Shown: positions 1 through 13,500 of the stretch, one piece after another
Numbering within the stretch: position 1 is the stretch's first letter
Layout: every line of letters starts with the position of its first letter
NCBI RefSeq assembly: GCF_019649055.1
Contig: NW_026570246.1
Location: 1,116,001-1,180,000, forward strand
From: Paramacrobiotus metropolitanus
Taxonomy: Eukaryota > Tardigrada > Eutardigrada > Parachela > Macrobiotidae
Direction: 5' to 3'
DNA length: 64,000 bases
The notes under the pieces: generated by a model
Told to the model about the DNA's origin: nothing
The model's input: the letters and a program-made list of their open reading frames with translations, nothing else
The model's database searches: none
Program-made: the position numbers and the translations under genes

Positions 1-30
1 TATATTAATACATTTTAAATTGTTTTGCAG

Positions 31-147
31 GTACAAAGTAGTTGTAATCTAAAAAGTTCGTTACAGTTTGAAACTTTTGTTGACGCATTCGAGCCGGTTG
101 GTGCTTCATATATGTCTAATGATTTCACTTTAAGAAATTTAAAATAA
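31..147 (+). CDS. Possible terminal exon of a gene starting left of the window
   Basis: A pyrimidine-rich stretch ending in TTTTGCAG (to position 30) is a good splice acceptor. The sequence after it is open in one frame for 38 codons (starting VQSSCNLKSS) and stops at TAA 145-147. That stop overlaps an AATAAA hexamer at 143-148. The other two frames stop at once. No domain is recognisable in so short a piece. It could be the last exon of an upstream + strand gene, or chance. Confidence 0.25.
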   Translation, partial: VQSSCNLKSSLQFETFVDAFEPVGASYMSNDFTLRNLK

Positions 148-3100
148 AATAGTGCCGATTAAAGCTTCAGTTCTTCTGAAGGTGTTTGTTGGTTCTCGAC
201 CTTCTGTTATTCCTTTGTTTTTGATCAGTTCCACACCATTTTTTATATACATTTTTCAGCATTTAGAAAACGTAATCGAACAGTTTTAAAAGCGCCATAT
301 TGCGCTTACAGTGAACGCATAAGTGATCGCTGATGTGGACAGCTGCTGAAATTTCGGTATGGTTGCCGGCATCGGGTGTCCGTTCTGGTGGGGCGATCTG
401 ACAATTTTTCCAGATGTGGGAAGCGGTCAAGAATGCCATCTTTGTTTCGTCATCTGGAAAATATTCTTGCGTACTAGTACTTACCGGTTGTCGGCAGTGG
501 TCAGTGGAATTCCAATCATTCATAGCCGAGAAATGATATTGATTTAGGATGAATAAATTTTGGGCGAAGGGTAAACTTATTTTTATGATTGCTTCTCAAT
601 TGGAAATAGATGCCAGAATCAGAAATATGCAGTAGTGGTGCAGGACTGGTAGCTGCAACGCTGATAAACAAATTTGTTAGCGTTTAATTTTCATAAAACA
701 AAAATACATATAATTCGTTATATGCACAGCCAGGAACTTACTATAGCTACCCAGTAGTTATTTACCTCACACTATTTACTATTCACACCAGGAACTTACT
801 TACCTCACACTATAGTAAGTAGCACAGCAAGTAATTTTACACACCTTATTTTACATTACTGTACTCAGTGACATTAGAAAAAGATAAACAAAAAATAGTT
901 TAGCAAATGAATCAGCTGCAAAAAAATTTTTGCAGTACTGTATTTTTAAAAAATTGTCCTAAAGGAAACTAGTAATTTCAGTTCGTTTTCCTTGAAATGT
1001 TTCATTCACATTCGGTGTAGCGTAACCAATATACTTGTAATTTGAAGTAATTAGTCTGTGTGCGAATCACTACAGTAGAACTCAAGGATGATCGGGGGTA
1101 CAGTGCAGTTAAATATGCCTTATCGTTTACCTACAATATGTCAGCTGATTGCAATCAATCCCAAGTGTTCCCCGGATATACGGTGATTGGCCGGCACTTA
1201 TTATTAATTGTCCATCTGGACGAATGCACACGGTAAACGATAGCATCCTGTTAAATGATAACACCAGCAGTTCGGCTGGGATGCTAGCCAGCAGAATGTG
1301 TAGCTATCAGGAGCGTAAATACTGGTTCTGATAAATATGGGCAGACGTAAACGAAACAGTGGAAAAATACGAACAGAAGGCCGACAGCGGATATTTACCA
1401 TCAAAATTTCCCCTCTAACAAACACCCCCTTATTACACAAACTTGAATTATAGTTCTAATGCTGTAATTTACATTTACAAATATGAAAACTTTTAAAGCT
1501 ACCCTAGGGTTCCATTTTGCCATTGTGACAGATGGTCGCATGTTATATTATTGTACACATCTTTCCCGCTGTAACGTTAATTGTGTACTTGCGCAGGTCT
1601 CTAATTTGTATCACTATTTATTGCCAAAACGAAAGCTTATTTCATATTAAACGAAGACTTTTAGAATAAAAAAGTTGCTGTCTTGTTGCAGCGAAGGCTG
1701 CGAAGCCTCTCATTTACGGCAGTCATTGAAGAAGAAACGTTCGGTATTAGTTAATCATGCAAGCAGGAAGGCGCTACAACGCGTCCAGCTGAATACTAAA
1801 GGAGTGAAATGGGGTGTAATCAGCTTCGTGGTCATTATCTTCCCAGCGGGCTCATGTAGCCGATTGTTAATAAAGCGCGAGTTATCGATATTAGGACACA
1901 CTGCACCAGGTTGAGATCCTGTTGCTACAAAGTCTGCTACATTAACCTTTGGCCCAAAATCGACATCTCTATGAAAATCTGTCTTTCTCAAATATCCCAA
2001 AAATAATAGAGGCACAGCAATCAGGTGGACGATAGACACTGCAAGGGAGCAACGCACCGGATGCATGTAGTGAATAGGTTACTTGAAAGAAATATATCTT
2101 TCCTGTGGAGTGAGGTTGCAGTAACCAATTGATTTCCGGCTGTGTCACTAGGCTGCGTGATTTCTGGGCGTCGGAGTGCAGTTCACGTGGGAATATGTAG
2201 TCCCCGCGCTGAAAGTTCTGGACTGCAGCTTGCAAATTCAAAATTGATTTACAATTTCTTTCCAAAAACTTTTAGCAAGAAAGAAACATTAAATCAAATT
2301 TTTCAACATCGTCAGTGCAAGTATTTCTTTTCAAATTAATTTCTGACATAAATTGCTGATTGCGTTTATGAAACTGATAATATCAGTAACTTTGTTTTCA
2401 ACATGCAGGTTTTCATCACTCATGAATTAGTCATTTTTGTCCCAAATAATAATCTGAACTGAATACTTTAGCTAACACTCTGTGCTAAATTGTAAATATA
2501 GATATTTGCTGCAAGTTGGAGTGTTTCGGTTTCATCGCGGAACATGCCTACTGCCTGGTGTCTGTCGTCCAACCAAATACACTGACCACAATATGAAAAT
2601 CGACAGTGGGCAGATATTGGATTTCTGCATTGCGTACACGCAATTATCGGCTGTGAATTTGTGCTAGCTGGATAGCAATGTTGACCAAATTAACTGACCA
2701 CTGCCTCTCGTATTCCCATTCATCAAATGCTTTTAATATTTATACGGTACGCACAGCCGGGCCGATCGATGGAAAATTAGACGGATCGACCGAACGCGGT
2801 GTATTCTATAGCTGCATGCCTTCGTTACTAGAATATCGGTTTTTATTGCATTAGCATATTTAAGTTGTGGCATCATTAGGGTAGCCGCTTCGGTAATGGT
2901 CACTAGTTCCATCATCGCCGCCGTCCGGCCAGCAGGATCCATATTTCACTCTCAGCTGGTCTGACTGCACTGGCAACACACAGCCTCAAGTAGGAGATTT
3001 GCACACAGAAGCATTTGAGTGATTTATTTTTCCAGTTACTGGTCAGAGTTGCACACAGCAAGGGCGCATCGCGGAATCGTGCTGGGAAAGCCGCTGCATA

Positions 3101-4525
3101 TTGTAGCCACTTGATGGACAAGAAACACCAAACGTGATGTAGTTGAGTGGCTGTAACAAAGTAGCCAACGGCGCTTCACTTTGGATGGGTGTTAAGAAGA
3201 GAAAAAGGACGCATAATCATATCCGCAGCACCATACGATCTAGCTGCACTTTTCACAGTGTGCTGTATTAAATGTTTCGCAGTCGTTTCCGTTGGCAGAT
3301 CGCTTACCGCGAAACGCAGTCGTCAGGTGTTAAAACGACAATTCATTATGCCGGCTTGAATGATGTATGACGGATTGGTCGTTTCTTTAGCGAACGTCTA
3401 AGGTCAGACCACAATAAAACGAATATGACAGCCGGTTGAGCGGACAATAGCAGCTCTTGAAACATGCAATTCCTACATTTCAATGAGCAGTCAATCATGG
3501 CGTTTTTTGTTTGTTTTCTTCCGCTGTTTTAAGAAGACATTAGCGTTGGCTTCTTGTCCGGTTGATTCTGCACAATTCTACTAAAACTAAACAGTGACCT
3601 ACTAGTCAGATAATATGGGATAGCCGACTATTGATTCGTATTCCCAAGAAACATGCGCAGAGCAATTTTGTTGGTTTAGTAACACACAGCTGATGGAGCC
3701 GCGTTGCGCAGCGTTACGAGAAGTCCAGAATGAATTTTGACTGCCCAGTCATTCCTTAACGATTTCACTCTCTTCATCTGCGCAATCGTATAATCATCAA
3801 AATTCAATGTCTTAACTGTTAAGAAAGATGGGGTACCCATGTGAAATCATCATGACAGTTTGATAATCCATATCAGATCAAAACATTGCAAGTCAGTAAC
3901 CTCTGCGCTGCATTTTAATGAGAGACGCGGCTGCAGCGTCAGCGCAGTCACCACTGGCCAGCGGGCCACAGTTACGGTACCCGCGCAGATCGTTGGGATG
4001 CAAATGCCTCTTGTGTCACTTAGATTATTGCCTCTGATGTTTTGATCAGATTTCCTTAGGAAAACTCTGACTTGATGAAATATATTTGCGTCAGCGTCTC
4101 ATGAATACTTTCGCGTGCGAGCTAAGTCGAGAGTGCTTTGGTAATCGTTTGTGCATCCCATGGGACTAATAAGGAACCTTGAGCGAGACCACCAGGGTCC
4201 CACGCGAATTTAGTCCCCATTCAAACAGTTGGGCTCAATTTTGCCCATCTGTTCACTTACTCTGGGGGTCTTGATTTGATTTTCTTCGTTCCAAAGCACT
4301 TAAAACCGGTCAGCATGTGCTAAAAAAATAGCGTTAATTGAATTACGGCTGGGCGTTCCGGTACAATGATATTAGTACATGTGTGCACTGTCCACCTGCT
4401 TTTTAATGCAACCGAAAAAAAAACAAGAAATACTCAAAAAAGTAATTCTGTATAAACATACAATAGGGTTTATTTGTTAATATCAATCGGATTCAATTAC
4501 GATAATGGATGATATTATTTTACAG
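148..4525. other. Non-coding: upstream region or first intron of the frazzled gene
   Basis: No reading frame here has a recognisable domain, and none joins in phase to the first identified frazzled exon (which needs a donor leaving one base of a codon). The signal-peptide exon of frazzled should lie here or left of the window, but I could not pick it out. A small local duplication lies at 730-813. The 103-codon minus-strand frame at 1755-2066 starts with a hydrophobic stretch but has no other support. Confidence 0.5.
730..813. repeat. Short local direct duplication
   Basis: Two words recur in the same order. CCAGGAACTTACT is at 730-742 and 788-800. TTACCTCACACTAT is at 762-775 and 800-813. 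The second copy has lost the spacer between the words. It looks like an imperfect local duplication in non-coding DNA. Confidence 0.6.
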
Positions 4526-7500
4526 GTCAGAACAAGATTAAGCCATTTTATTTTACCACTGAACCGGCAGATGTAACTGCTGTTCGTGATCGGCCTTTAC
4601 TCTTGAATTGCTCAACGTCCAGTCAACCAGATGCTCATGTGCAGTGGAAACGGGATGAAGTTCCCATCAGTCTTGCCGCCGACGGAAGAAGGTTGATATT
4701 TGCAAATAATGTTGTAAACCAGATAGAAAATCGTTAACCAAGCATCATGATTAATCGAAAATAAACTACAACTGGAGCAAACGATACAGACGTATTACGA
4801 ATGTATGTATAATTTTTTTGTGTTTTAACTGTTTTAAATTTACGAATATCTGAAAAATTTTCTTATATAGATTTTTCATTGAACACGTACAGTATTTTCA
4901 TGATTAATTTTCGACACATTAAGCGTTATGACATCTGGATATCATATTACTGAAGAATGCACAACGATCGATTTAGGAAAATTCGGTAAAGAGCTATAAA
5001 CATGTGATTGTGCTCATAAGTCACGTCGTCCCGCATGCGCATGTCCCTCGGAGCAGGGAAAACATTCTGTTTCCTGTTTGGGTTCAATCTGTGATTGTGG
5101 GACGTTTTGCAGGTCGGTTTTATCCAACGGATCATTGTTCTTCACAAAGATCGTTCACAGTCGGACAGATCGACCAGATGAAGGCATTTATCAGTGCACT
5201 GTCACCAACAACATCGGAACGATCGTCAGTCGAGCGGCCAAATTGCAGATTGCCTGTAAGTTGAATAACGGAACGGGAGGGGTGGTGCGCTGTGCGCCGG
5301 GGAAGAGTGACGGAAAGGGCACATGTGTGCCGGCGGTCATGCGTAGGCGATAAAACGCTTTTGTTGCAGCAATATCGCGTAATAAAGAAGGACACGTGCC
5401 GACTTTTAGGGAAGTGTGAGGAACATACGCGGTGGCCAGCCGCTGAGGGAATAGATATTTATGTATGCCTGTGCACGTCTAATGCGACAGATGGTATTTA
5501 TGAGCGAGTGTAACCGACACATCCGCGATATGAGGATTTATGGCTGCTTTGTTTTGCGCAATGTCCATAAATTACGACATAAGCAGGTCAGCGTGAAACA
5601 CGAATTTTCGGCAAAGCTCACCTGCTCTGTAGTTTAGAATTTAGTTTGCACTGCTATACAACGACATCGTGCCGGCAAAAAAGTCGAAAAAATTATTAGT
5701 CTGTGGGTTTCCTAAAAAAGCCCCAAAAATTATTTATAGTTACGCGCAGAGCTTGTTAAATTTTTAACGAGAAGAAACTTGTGCGTTACACTGTTATTTT
5801 CTGAGCCTAGTCATAATAAATGGAAATACGATAAAGTTAGAAATGATTCACAAAAATAGATGCTAGCCCGTTTCCGCGGCCATGTAATTAGTTAGTGGAC
5901 TGTGCGAACATAATTTAGCAAAAGTTCGTTAAGCGGAAATGACTGCCCAAGGGACTGCTGCCACATGTACTGGTTCATGCACACGAGCAGGAACACGAGA
6001 ACCATTCCGAATGAGATCAGCAGAAGCTGGCAAGCTCATGGCTGCAGAAAGAGTTGTTTGACTAGTGGCCGGACCACTTTGCTTGCGACTTGTTTATGGC
6101 GACATTAATGCCGTGAAAAGGGAAACGTTCTCCGAAAAGCGTGATAGATTAAGTTACAGGACTTTGTTTAGACTGGCTGAAAATCCATTAATGGGCTATG
6201 AGTAATATAGCGGCAATATATCGGGAACGGCATGCGCTGACCGGAAGTGAACTAGATTAGGAAGAAATTGCATTACCGCTGCAATTGTGTATGCTTCCCG
6301 CAAATAGCGTCATTGTTATTTCGTGCTATTGCAGATGACTATTTCTGGGATTGGAAATATAAATAATAAATTTTGTTATACTTCTTCCACCAGAAACTAA
6401 ACAAAACAAATAGTTGCGAATGAAGTGCCTTTTGCTTTTAGTTTTGTACGGCGTTTGCTGTGCGTTGTATTGTTTTCATGGTAAAAAAATAAGTACGTAC
6501 TAGTATGTATGCAGATTAAGAAATGGGCATCGTGTGATATATCATACAACCAATTAGGAAAACAGCAGATATAATGCGTTCGAATGTTCGGTAGTGTGAT
6601 TTGAGTTAATTTAACTATGGTCTGAATCAAAGTTGTTGTTCAGTTGGCAGGTTGCAGAATCCAGTGCAGTAAAAGCTGATAATAATGTTGTGCCACTAAC
6701 GAAATTTGACCTAGTGGCCTACGTAATTGCGGACGTTTTCCTGGATCAGCAACTTTGGTCCACTCCAGTATTGATCTGGCGATTTCTTAAAGATTACTAA
6801 GGGTTCTTATCTCGAATAGGAGGACATTAGACAGCATGTGCTATCGATTTGTCACAAACAGCAAGGGGCGCTGCAAAATTTGACATAAACTCCCTGAAAA
6901 GGATAAAAGATACCCATTAATAGATAAATGCCCAAATGCAAACCATTCAGGCGGATGTATATACTTTGCATTTGAGAAATCTTACAACAGCCTGTCATTA
7001 TAATCAACTTAACGAGCAAAACATATTTTATTCATAATCTGGTTCACAGCGAAAATATTTTCTTGTGTACTTGCTGGTATATGGCTGTACTTGTATTATA
7101 GGTACTGTACATAAGGAATGTTGCACCATTTTACAATCACGTATATGTTCAGATTTTGGGTGCTCTCGTTTCGAAATGACCGAAAATTTGCAACAGTAAA
7201 TTTAATTTGCAACATTTACTACGACTAAATGCTGGCTTACCACAATCATTACAATTTTATGATACTATTTTTTCGCATATATGCTTCACATATTTTAGTA
7301 GAGCTAGTGGTGTGGTACTAACTTTAAACTAACCTTTAAACTAACTCGTAAGCTAATTTTTGACCAATTTTTTCAGCTTTACCGGCATTCGAAGATGAAC
7401 CACAGAACCAGCATCGCATAGAAGGGCAGACGGCGCGATTTGCTTGTAACACGCCGGCCCTTCCGTCGGCCAGCGTTACATGGTACCGGGACGACAGGCC

Positions 7501-10500
7501 GGTAATTCTGGATGCTCGGATGTTTATTCTACCAAGTGGTGCACTAGAGATTGGCGGTGTGCGGGCAGCGGATGCTGGGAACTACAAGTGTAAAGCCGAG
7601 AACGCTGACGGGAGCAAATTCAGCTCTGTTGGTCGATTAACTGTGGACACTGATCCAGGTATTTGGGCGATATGAATGCTTGATTAAAGCCAGGGATGAA
7701 AAGGAGGTCAAAAGGATCAATGCACAGAAATGCTAGGTGCTCCACTGCCGTTATATAACATGATCCGGAAAGCGATACAATAGCACGTACACTATGCCAG
7801 TGGGTTAGGGATACTTCAATAGCGTGGTTTTTCCCGGAGATTTTGCTTAGGATCATGTATCACTTCAGCGCCACTGCGGCTCGTAAAAAGGATATGGGAA
7901 TCGTTTTTCTCCAAACTTTCATGAGATTTCACAAACAGACCAAATAATGTTAGAACGAAAATTTCTTTTTTGCTGCTTGCATCAATCAAAAGTGGGAATA
8001 CCTAATAGCATAAGCTGTATGCTAAGGGTGTAATGGTCTTTTGGTTTCGTAAAAAAAATTTTAATATGTGATACACACTATAATATCCTGTAATTGCGGC
8101 AAATAATTGTTATTGTTAATTAATTGTTATTTTATCAAGGGTGTTTGCGAATAGGTTCAATACACACAATTAAAATTTCGTATTTTATGTTTTTCTACAG
8201 TGTATGTGTAGATATTTTGCACGTACCGTATTTTGAAGTTTGTTTTTGGCAGATCCAGATGCCGAACTGCAAGCACCAGTATTTTCAATGCGACCAAAGC
8301 AAGTGACTGTGTTACGGGGTGGGAAAGCGGTTATGGAGTGCGCGGCATATGGCTATCCAGTTCCGGCTATTACATGGCTAAAAAATGGACTTCCGGTCGA
8401 TACCAGGAACACGCGATTTTCTATTCTGGGCGTGGGAAATCTCCAGATTGATAATGCACAACTAGATGATGCCGGACAATATAAATGTCGAGCTGAAAAT
8501 TCCGCTGATATAGTGGAAAGCTCGGCATCACTAGAAATTCATGGTAAGCCGTTGTGGTTTGTGATTTCCGCCTTTTTTCCGGCTTTTTAATGCCATGTTC
8601 TTTGTGTGTTCATTAGAAATGCCGGTCTTTATTAAACGACCTGTGGATACCTACGGTCAGAAAGATTCAGATGTGTTGCTGGAATGTGAAATCCGGGGCG
8701 CACCGGAGCCGACAATACAGTGGTACAAAAATGGTGATATGGTCATTCCGAGTGATTATTTTCAAATTGATAACGGGAGGAATCTTCGGATCCTGGGCTT
8801 GGTTAAATCCGACGGCGGAGTGTATCAGTGCTTCGGTAGCAATGTCCAGGGAACAGTGCAGGCCACGGCACAGTTGGTCGTACTGGATGCTGGTATGATA
8901 ATTAGATAATACGGTTTTGGGTTTTATAATATGCTTGTTCTTACAGTCAGAACGTTAAGTAAGCAGTGTAAAATGTATATTTTTGATTTACGGTATGGTG
9001 GAAAATGGCTTGCCGATGGTCATTACTTTGTAATGGTGCCCCGTACTTCCGATTCTGTTTTCGTTATAGATACAGTAACAGTTTTGAATTTTTATTATAT
9101 TCTTTCGTTTTACGTTGTTGTTTACCTAATTGCATTTATTTGCCTGAGTTATATATTACCGCAATTGAGTAAGCTTTTGCTTCCTCTGTTTGTACGTGCC
9201 GTTGCATTATTTTGTGTTTTGGTTGCTTTCGTACAGATGGGACGATGCCTGTATTCCATAATATTCCTGCTCCTCGTGTAGGTTCAGCGTCCTCTTTAAC
9301 TAATGTTCCCTCGTCGCCGCGGAATGTCGTTACGCATCTAATTAGCTCACGCTTCGTAACACTAACCTGGCAAGCCCCTGCTACCACTAATATACCCCTT
9401 CTGACATATTCCGTCTACTACAAACAAGAGGGCTCCACGAGGGAGCGGGTCTTCAACACATCCGCCGCCAACAAGGAGGCCAACATTCAAGGCCTCCGTC
9501 CGGACACTAACTACGCTTTCCGGGTGGTGGCGTACAATCGGCACGGCCCAGGAGAGTCATCGGAAGAAGTACTGGTGCGGACGCATCCTGAAGGTAATGG
9601 TTGTGGTCATTACTGGTTGTTAACATAATTTCTTCATTAAGGCCGTGCGTTCGTTTATCCGAGGCACATATTAAGGCTTTACGTGACTAGCAAGTTAATC
9701 GACCAGAAGCGACTCGCTTGCATAACCTGTTTTGCTGAAAACTTGTAAAAATTCCGCTGTATAACTTCCGCAGATTATTGCATTGTTTTTATTAATATAA
9801 TGACCAGCTCTGATCATACAAAATTAATAGCTCTGTAAAACGTACAGTAATAGATTACGCATAACGACGCGTCACCGATGTCAATGTGATCTCCATACTT
9901 CAAACTTCACGTTCGAAGTATAAGGCATTTGACATCGTAAACAGATGAGCCACAAAATTTACTGATTCAGTAATCAAGGATAATGGATTCAGTTTTTAAA
10001 ATAATTAAATCAAGGACAAAGAGATGGTTGCAACGTGTGGGCTTTTTTCGCATTAATATCGCCACCTGCGCGCTGCATTTTAAGATCAGATTATCAATAT
10101 TAAAGCAAGGTTGCTAATGGACATGGGACTACATGGCCTCACATTTACTTGTTAGAAGGATAATGTTTTGCCATTTGCGGTAACTAGAACATAGGTAACA
10201 ATGCTTTTCACACTTTTAAATAAATAATCTTCTCCGCTATTTGCACGATGTGTTTGTTCTTTGTACAGTCGATGTACCGGGACCGGTGAATAATTTCCGC
10301 GTATATCCCTTGTCCACCACCGAGATAAAACTGGAATGGGACCGGCCTCACCATGGCAGTGGATCCATACAGAAATACAGGATTTCGTACGGGAAAGTGG
10401 GCGCAGTACAACCATCACAAGAACTAGATACCGAAAAGCAGCAGTACATCTTGACGAATTTGAATCCGTACACGGAATATGCGGTAACGGTTGTTGCATT

Positions 10501-13500
10501 TAACGAAAACGGCCCTGGCGTCAGTTCGACCGATGTCCACGTTCGTACTCACTCTGATGGTTAGTGAATTTTTATTTCTTCCATTTCTTCGGCTTTCATG
10601 CAGGTGATGATAAATCAAATAATTAATATTTTCCAAACATTCCAGTGCCGTCTGCTCCACCGGAGAATGTTGTAATTGAGCCAACGAGCGCAAACGTGAG
10701 TTTTGTGTAGAATTTATTGCTATTTGGTTTTTGTATGGATTTCTTGTACAAGAACTTTAAAAGGTTTTAAACTACAAAATGAAATCAAACTGATAAAAAT
10801 GATTGTGGTTTTTTTTCACAGAGTATTACAATTCGATGGGAACCACCGCTCACGGCGTCACAAAACGGCGTAATCACCGGCTACAAAATTCGCTACCGCA
10901 ATAAAAGTACAAAGAAGACGGAAGTGGCTACTGTGGACGGTAACCGGCGGACGCACACTATCACCAGTTTAGAACGGGGTCAGCCCTACCTCTTCCGCAT
11001 TTCGGCGGCCACCGTCAATGGCACAGGTCCACCGACGGAATGGCTGACTGGAGAAACATTCCGCGATGACGTGGATGAATTGAAAGAACCGGGTATGCCA
11101 AAAATAACCCGCGCCCGTGCCACCGCCAAAAGCATTATCATTAGCTGGTCACCGCCCAGTGATTCCAATGTGGTGGTGCGCGGCTACACCATTGGGTGGG
11201 GCATTGGAATACCGGATGTTTACACCAAATTGGTGGATAGTAAGGAGCGGTTTTATTCCATCGAGGATCTCGGGTGAGCGGAAATACACAAATATTTTCA
11301 GTAGTTTCCAGTTCCGGAAGGTGTACACCTGTCAGTGCAGCCACGTGACAGGTTATTTTTACGAAGGCATTATGTAACGGAATGAAATTGCGTAAACCGG
11401 AGAAACGCTTTAGTGTTTTTGGTTTCATCACATATCCAAAACAAAATCAATTATGTACGGATCATTTAGTACCAAACTGTTTTAACGCTATTTTCCTCGT
11501 GCCGGTATTGCGTAATATTGGATATCGTTTCATTTGGCTGGTCTTAACCGTTAATTTGTTTTTCAGAACCCGGTTCCGAATACGTCATAAGTCTCCGAGC
11601 ATTCAATAACATGGGTGACGGAAGGCCAACTTACGAAAGTGTTACAACCCGGCTTCCATCAGGTAAAACCGCAAAACCGGCATACATGAAACTGAAAAGC
11701 TGATTTACATGTATCGGACAAATACAGCAGCTAAATGGTAAAAAAGTATCCACTGACGCTGTCGGCAGTAGCAGGTAAACAAATATTTTATGGAAGTTTT
11801 GACGGACATCCGTGAGCAGCGGATGCCTGCCAATAGTATCGTTTTACTTTCATTACCTAGCAAAACTACTCGTACACTAAAAATATACGTATTCCGTTGT
11901 GCGTTAATAATGCAACACAAACCGGTCAAACGGAAACCGGGTTTACTTACAAACGGATTTTTGTTTTTTGCAGCCCCAGCCGAACCAGCGACAACCATCC
12001 TTCCACCCGTTGGGTTACAGGCACAGGTCATCTCGGAATCCATGATCATTGTACGCTGGACGGACTCTTCGTTGCCCAACGGTCAGCCACCCTCCGACAG
12101 CCGATTTTACACTATTCGCTACTCGAAACTGCATGGTGATTCCCGGCCAAAAACCATTGATTCAACGGATCTGGAGTGTCCTATAAGCGGACTGCGACCC
12201 AACACCCAGTACATCTTCGAAGTCCGAGTGACTCGTGGCGGCATGCAGAGCACATGGAGTTTGAGTGTCGTCAACAGAACGGCCGAAGCCGGTACGTAAC
12301 TAAGTTAACGTTATTAGGATAAGCGGTGATGCTAAAGTATTTTGCCACATATTTTGTGACCTTCATGTTTTCGTAATTTGTACCTTTTCTTCATAAAATT
12401 TTTGTAGTTTTCTTATGGCCGTTTCTGGCTGCTTTAACAGTGCGCACTGTTAGTAAGGTAAAGAGAAAAAAAATTAAAATTTTCGTTAATATCTCCCGTA
12501 ATACTAACTTAGAGTTTTTGTAGCACCGTCTTCGGCGCCGCTGGATCTAACCGTTATGTCCCTGGCCAATAACCCAACCGCTGTGATGATTAACTACTCC
12601 CCACCTGAACTACCTAACGGATTGATAACCGGCTATGTAATTTTTTACACCGTCGACAATTCCCAGCACGACCGCGACTGGGCCGTAGAGCCGGTAGTGG
12701 GTGATAAACTAACCACGGTCATCCGCGGCCTGTTGCCTAACACCAAGTACTACTTCAAAATAACGGCACGCAACAGTAAAGGTTACGGGCCTCCATCAGC
12801 GGTAGTGTCTTTCATCACGGCACCGCCAGATGCGGATCCGCGAGCGTACTCCGATGGTATGAATTCGGCAATCCAGACTTACGAAAACTAATTTTTAATA
12901 ATAATTCACTTTGTTTCATTTTATAAAATAAAAAAAAATATGGCAAAACTGCTTTAAACGAAGAAATCAATGAACGGTTCTTGAAAACGGCAGTCAAATG
13001 CATTATTTTTTATAATAAGCAATAAAATGCTAAATAATATGTAGAAAATGAACCTGTAATTTTGCAAACTTGCGAGAATTTGGTAAAAATAATGTTCAGT
13101 AATAATTTAATGAACTTTAATGAATTTATTAGCAGTCGCTGTAAGTAAGATTACTGGGTTAACGAGAAAGCTGATTTCCAAGCGGCTTAATTAGTAAAAT
13201 TCGTAAATATTTCAATTTATTCGATTATGAAACGGATGCATGCACGCGTCACAATCATCCGTTCCAGTACTTAATTTGTCGGGACTGTAATGTGAGGGTC
13301 GTGTTTGATTTTAGAACTGCTTCAATTTGGCTCGTCCCATGGGATCGCCATGAACACCTTGTACATAATTATCGCCATCGTTGCCAGCGTGACTGCTGTC
13401 GTCATCGTCATAATAATTAGTATTTGCTGTTGGCGGAAACACAAGGCACCCTCTAATCTGCGCAAAGGGTGGGTCCCAAATCCTGTTGTCTAGTGCCGCC

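Noticed and set aside
1755-2066. 103-codon minus-strand frame with a hydrophobic N-terminus
   Set aside because: No cleavage-site context, domain, splice partner or neighbour supports it; frames of this length arise by chance in this much DNA.
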